Of a stretch of DNA of 64,000 bases, positions 61,291 through 64,000 are shown one piece after another; the first letter of the stretch is position 1, and each line of letters opens with the position of its first letter. Location: the NCBI GenBank assembly GCA_050633445.1, contig JBOEGN010000011.1:1-64000 (forward strand), written 5' to 3'. The notes under the pieces are model-generated. The model was not told the DNA's origin, searched no databases, and saw only the letters and a program-made list of their open reading frames with translations. Both the position numbers and the translations under genes were made by a program. The DNA is from Thalassobius sp050633445 (GTDB lineage: Bacteria; Pseudomonadota; Alphaproteobacteria; Rhodobacterales; Rhodobacteraceae).

Positions 61291-62568
61291 TCAGGCTCCT
61301 TTCACGGCGGTGATCGAGTCTTCGAGGATGTCCAGCGCCTCGGCGAAAATGTCCTCGGGGATGGTCAGCGGAGCCAGGAAACGGATCACGTTGCCGTAGA
61401 CACCACAGGTCAGCAATACCAGCCCGCGCGACAACGCCTCGGCCCGAACGGCATTGACGAAATCGGGGTTGGGGGCCGATCCGTCAGCGGTGTTGAACTC
61501 GGCCGCGATCATAAAGCCGGGGCCGCGCACGTCGACCATTTCCGGCACATTGCTGCGGATCTGATTCAGGCGCTGTTTCAGACGCGAGCCCAGTTCGTTG
61601 GCACGGGCGCACAGGTCTTCTTCTTCGATCACGTCCATCACGGCATGGGCGGCGGCGATGCCCAGCGGGTTGCCGCCATAGGTGCCACCCAATCCACCGG
61701 GCTGAGCGGCGTCCATAACCTCGGCGCGACCGGTAACGGCGGCAAGCGGCAGACCGCCTGCCAGACCTTTGGCCATGGTGGTCATGTCGGGGGCAACGTC
61801 ATAGCTCTCCATTGCGAACAGGGTGCCGGTACGGGCAAAGCCGGTCTGGATTTCGTCCGCGATCAGCAGGATACCGTGTTCGTCGCACAGGGCCCGCAAC
61901 GCGCGCATCAGCTCGGCCGGGGCCGGATAGAATCCACCCTCGCCCTGAACAGGTTCGATGATGATGGCGGCGACGCGGCTGGGGTCCACATCAGCCTTGA
62001 ACAGCTTTTCGATCCCGGCCAGCGCATCGGCGGTCGAGGTGCCGTGCAGGTCAATCGGGAAGGGCGCGTGGAACACGTCGGGCATCATGGTGCCAAAGTT
62101 CTTTTTGTAGGGCGCGACCTTGCCGGTCAGGCTCATGCCCATGAAAGTCCGCCCATGAAACGCGCCGCCAAAGGCGATCACAGCCTGACGCCCCGTTGCA
62201 GCGCGGGCGATCTTAACCGCGTTCTCGACAGCCTCGGCGCCGGTGGTCACAAAGACGGTTTTCTTGGCGAAATCTCCGGGGGTCTTGTCGTTCAGGCGCT
62301 CGGCCAGACGGATGTAGTTTTCGTAAGGAAGCACCTGGTGACAGGTATGGGTAAAGGCCTCGGCCTGGGTGCGCACGGCGTCCATCACTTTGGGGTGGCA
62401 GTGGCCGGTATTCACCACGGCAATGCCCGCAGCAAAGTCGATATAGCGGTTGCCCTCAACGTCCCAAACCTCGGAGTTCGAGGCGCGATCGACGTAAATC
62501 TGGGTCTGCATGCCTACGCCTGACGAAATGGCAGCGTCGCGGCGGGTGGAAATATCCGAGTTCAACAT
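61291..62568 (-). CDS. gabT: 4-aminobutyrate-2-oxoglutarate transaminase
   Basis: PLP class III aminotransferase of 425 residues from ATG 62568 (AAGGA upstream). The PLP lysine is Lys267 in MAKGLAGGLPL. The cofactor Asp is in LLIADEIQTGFARTG (about 236-250), and the GAEAVENAVKIAR phosphate-binding stretch is present. It converts GABA and 2-oxoglutarate to succinate semialdehyde and glutamate. It is divergent from a cupin regulator across 137 bp. Confidence 0.95.
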   Translation of the reverse strand: MLNSDISTRRDAAISSGVGMQTQIYVDRASNSEVWDVEGNRYIDFAAGIAVVNTGHCHPKVMDAVRTQAEAFTHTCHQVLPYENYIRLAERLNDKTPGDFAKKTVFVTTGAEAVENAVKIARAATGRQAVIAFGGAFHGRTFMGMSLTGKVAPYKKNFGTMMPDVFHAPFPIDLHGTSTADALAGIEKLFKADVDPSRVAAIIIEPVQGEGGFYPAPAELMRALRALCDEHGILLIADEIQTGFARTGTLFAMESYDVAPDMTTMAKGLAGGLPLAAVTGRAEVMDAAQPGGLGGTYGGNPLGIAAAHAVMDVIEEEDLCARANELGSRLKQRLNQIRSNVPEMVDVRGPGFMIAAEFNTADGSAPNPDFVNAVRAEALSRGLVLLTCGVYGNVIRFLAPLTIPEDIFAEALDILEDSITAVKGA

Positions 62569-62624
62569 AGTCTGTCCTTTCCGTAAGGCTGAATCTGATC
62601 CGGTGGAGTTTACGGCGTTCAGAA

Positions 62625-62634
62625 TTTTCGAAAA
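62625..62634. promoter_or_regulatory. Candidate operator between gabT and the cupin regulator
   Basis: TTTTCGAAAA is a perfect 10-bp palindrome within the longer AATTTTCGAAAAGT. It lies 57 bp upstream of gabT and 72 bp upstream of the divergent regulator. The surrounding AT-rich DNA is suited to a promoter. Binding by the XRE-cupin protein is inferred from position only. Confidence 0.45.
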
Positions 62635-62705
62635 GTCTATTACTTGAAAAACGTAAGACATTGATTTTAAATAGATGGGTAGAAAAGTGTTTTGGAATAT
62701 TGAAC

Positions 62706-63272
62706 ATGACAAACACCCCCGAGGATGATTTGGATGTTGGCGCGCGTCTTAGGGCGGTGCGAAAACGGGCGGAGCTGTCTCAGCGCGCACTGGCCAAAAA
62801 GGTGGGCGTGCCGAATTCCACCATCTCGTTAATCGAGTCCGGCAAGACAAATCCGTCCGTCAGCGCGTTGCGCAGGATTTTGGATGGAATCCCGGTGGGC
62901 ATGTCCGAGTTCTTTGCGCTTCAACCCGAAACCGAGGTGAAGGTTTTCTTTAAGGCTGATGAGCTGACCGAGATTGGCAAAGGCAAAGTGTCCCTGCGCC
63001 AGGTGGGTAAATCGCTGGCAGGGAAATCCTTGATGTTGCTGTACGAAACCTACGAGGTTGGCGCCGACACCGGTCGCGCCATGTATGGACACGAAGCCGA
63101 GGAGGGTGGGATCGTCATCTCGGGGCGGGTCGAAATCTCGGTCGGGGCGCAGCGCAAAATCCTGGGGCCTGGGGATGCGTATTACTTTGACAGTCGCATG
63201 CCGCACCGGTTTCGCCAGGTTGGATCCGAGAAATGCGTGGTCGTTAGCGCCTGCACGCCTCCGACGTTTTAA
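62706..63272 (+). CDS. XRE-cupin transcriptional regulator (PuuR-like)
   Basis: 188 residues from ATG 62706. The XRE helix-turn-helix is at about 13-67, with recognition region LAKKVGVPNSTISLIESGKTNPS, and the C-terminal cupin domain is at about 110-185 (GPGDAYYFDSRMPHRFRQVG). PuuR-type repressors of this design control putrescine and GABA catabolism. Its divergent position next to gabT supports regulation of the gab operon. Confidence 0.9.
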   Translation: MTNTPEDDLDVGARLRAVRKRAELSQRALAKKVGVPNSTISLIESGKTNPSVSALRRILDGIPVGMSEFFALQPETEVKVFFKADELTEIGKGKVSLRQVGKSLAGKSLMLLYETYEVGADTGRAMYGHEAEEGGIVISGRVEISVGAQRKILGPGDAYYFDSRMPHRFRQVGSEKCVVVSACTPPTF

Positions 63273-63451
63273 AGGCTTTAAAGGTTGGCAGATACAACCT
63301 TTTGGTGTTTCGTGTGGGAAAATCCGAGGCCCACAGCGGGACGCGGCAAGTAGAATCACCATGGCATATTCCGCATCTTTTTGCCCGATTTCGCCCAATT
63401 CGGACCAGCTCTGGGAATTGAGGCGCACTGAGCAAGAGAGAAAACCCGCAA

Positions 63452-63481
63452 GTTTTTGACAAAAACCTACATCTGTTTTTG
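63452..63481. repeat. Cluster of GTTTTTG/CAAAAAC half-sites
   Basis: GTTTTTGACAAAAAC is a 15-bp palindrome (63452-63466), and a further GTTTTTG follows at 63475-63481 after 8 bp. It includes a perfect TTGACA. It lies in the 467-bp gap after the cupin regulator, where no convincing longer gene is visible. It may be an operator or the promoter of the partial gene to the right. Confidence 0.5.
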
Positions 63482-63545
63482 AGGGCGCGTTGGCCCCTAT
63501 CCCCAGTGTTATAGGTGAATTTCCTGGATATGTTTCGTTAACACT

Positions 63546-63674
63546 ATGATTAAAATAAATATTTCGGAATTTGGACCGCTCAACCCAGAGGAGACTATTC
63601 CGTATTTATATCGCCTTTGCCTTAAAATCGCCGAAGTCGAACCTCAATACCAACAACCTCAAGGGGCAAAGTAG
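63546..63674 (+). CDS. Possible 42-residue ORF (doubtful)
   Basis: ATG 63546 to TAG 63672-63674. The peptide begins MIKINISEFGPLNPEETI and ends PQYQQPQGAK. There is no clear ribosome site and base composition is lower in GC than in neighbouring genes. It could be a leader peptide, a broken gene or chance. The next frame opens directly after it. Confidence 0.25.
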   Translation: MIKINISEFGPLNPEETIPYLYRLCLKIAEVEPQYQQPQGAK

Positions 63675-63739
63675 AGCGAGTTAAAGTTCGAGTAAGAAGT
63701 CTGGATGGGCAAAGCCTATCTGGGGAAGGACGTTTTAAG

Positions 63740-64000
63740 ATGGCTGTTGATAAAGGTGTTATTTTCGAGACGGGCAACGGGGCGCTGGATGTGGCGTCAA
63801 TGTTGCCGACAGAGCTCACGCCGTTCAATAGTATTTTGCTTTTGTTTGTGGCCGCGCTGGCAGTGCGCGCCTTTGTGCAGCCGCGCCCATTTGTGGCCGA
63901 GAACCAAAGGCGAGAGGGCGCGGGTCTGCAATTTCAGCGCCGCCATTCCGCAAAGCGCAAACTGCGAAATACTGTTCAGGTACTGGCTGATCCGATCTTG
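63740..64000 (+). CDS. Hypothetical protein, N-terminal part (cut by window edge)
   Basis: Open from ATG 63740 to the last base without a stop (87 codons). GGGGAAGGA lies 9 bp upstream. The visible part has a short N-terminal region, one hydrophobic helix (FNSILLLFVAALAVRAFV, about 30-47) and a basic stretch (RRHSAKRKLR) on the far side. A membrane-anchored cytoplasmic protein is likely. The frame is also open upstream to 63626 without a better start. Family not recognised. Confidence 0.5.
   Translation, partial: MAVDKGVIFETGNGALDVASMLPTELTPFNSILLLFVAALAVRAFVQPRPFVAENQRREGAGLQFQRRHSAKRKLRNTVQVLADPIL

Overview
The window looks like chromosomal DNA of an alphaproteobacterium of the Rhodobacteraceae (Roseobacter or Ruegeria-like). 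Signs are the GC-rich codon use, an Irr-type iron operator in front of an mbfA-like gene, DUF2794 and DUF6478-type proteins, the urtABCDE/ureDABCEFG arrangement, and an intergenic repeat carrying AAGAAGAA next to a GGGTATTT block. There is no phage, transposase, integrase, CRISPR array or rRNA. Most of it is metabolic and transport operons packed with 4-bp start/stop overlaps. Species cannot be named from this sequence alone.

Layout, left half. 1-7.0 kb: tail of an aldehyde dehydrogenase, an SDR dehydrogenase, a TauE-like exporter and a complete branched-chain-amino-acid-type ABC importer (binding protein, two ATPases, two permeases) of unknown substrate. 7.2-13.4 kb: an MFS carrier, aspartate-semialdehyde dehydrogenase, beta-carbonic anhydrase, an M17 aminopeptidase coupled to an NlpC/P60 peptidase, and DUF2794. 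13.4-20.0 kb: a divergent phenylacetate island (paaX, paaZ on the left; paaI, paaJ, paaK, tetR on the right) with a TetR-type operator between the arms. The ring epoxidase paaABCDE is not here. 20.3-28.7 kb: glutathione-dependent formaldehyde oxidation split into two pieces (frmA, then frmB with sthA and three small coupled genes), with a TetR gene, the Irr-controlled iron exporter mbfA and an AEC transporter between. 28.7-34.1 kb: MFS, zapE, folC, a membrane protein and accD.

Layout, right half. 34.3-40.9 kb: a lipoprotein, three small conserved or hypothetical proteins, a 2,4-dienoyl-CoA reductase, a LysR regulator and an acyl-CoA dehydrogenase. 40.9-47.7 kb: a three-gene minus-strand operon joining two transglutaminase-fold proteins with a circularly permuted ATP-grasp/alpha-E fusion. 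This is a predicted peptide-ligation/peptidase system of unknown substrate and the least understood part of the window. 47.8-59.5 kb: urease (ureDABCEFG) and the urea ABC importer (urtABCDE), transcribed divergently around a candidate NtrC site. The urease operon contains a 55-codon His-rich secreted or membrane mini-protein between ureA and ureB, and a 59-codon ORF on the opposite strand in the ureC-ureE gap. 59.6-64 kb: tRNA-Met(CAT), gabD-gabT with a divergent XRE-cupin regulator, then an AT-richer stretch with a partial ORF running off the edge.

Together the genes describe a marine-type heterotroph that scavenges organic nitrogen (urea, GABA, amino-acid-like solutes), degrades aromatics through phenylacetyl-CoA, burns fatty acids and detoxifies formaldehyde, with iron-responsive control of mbfA.
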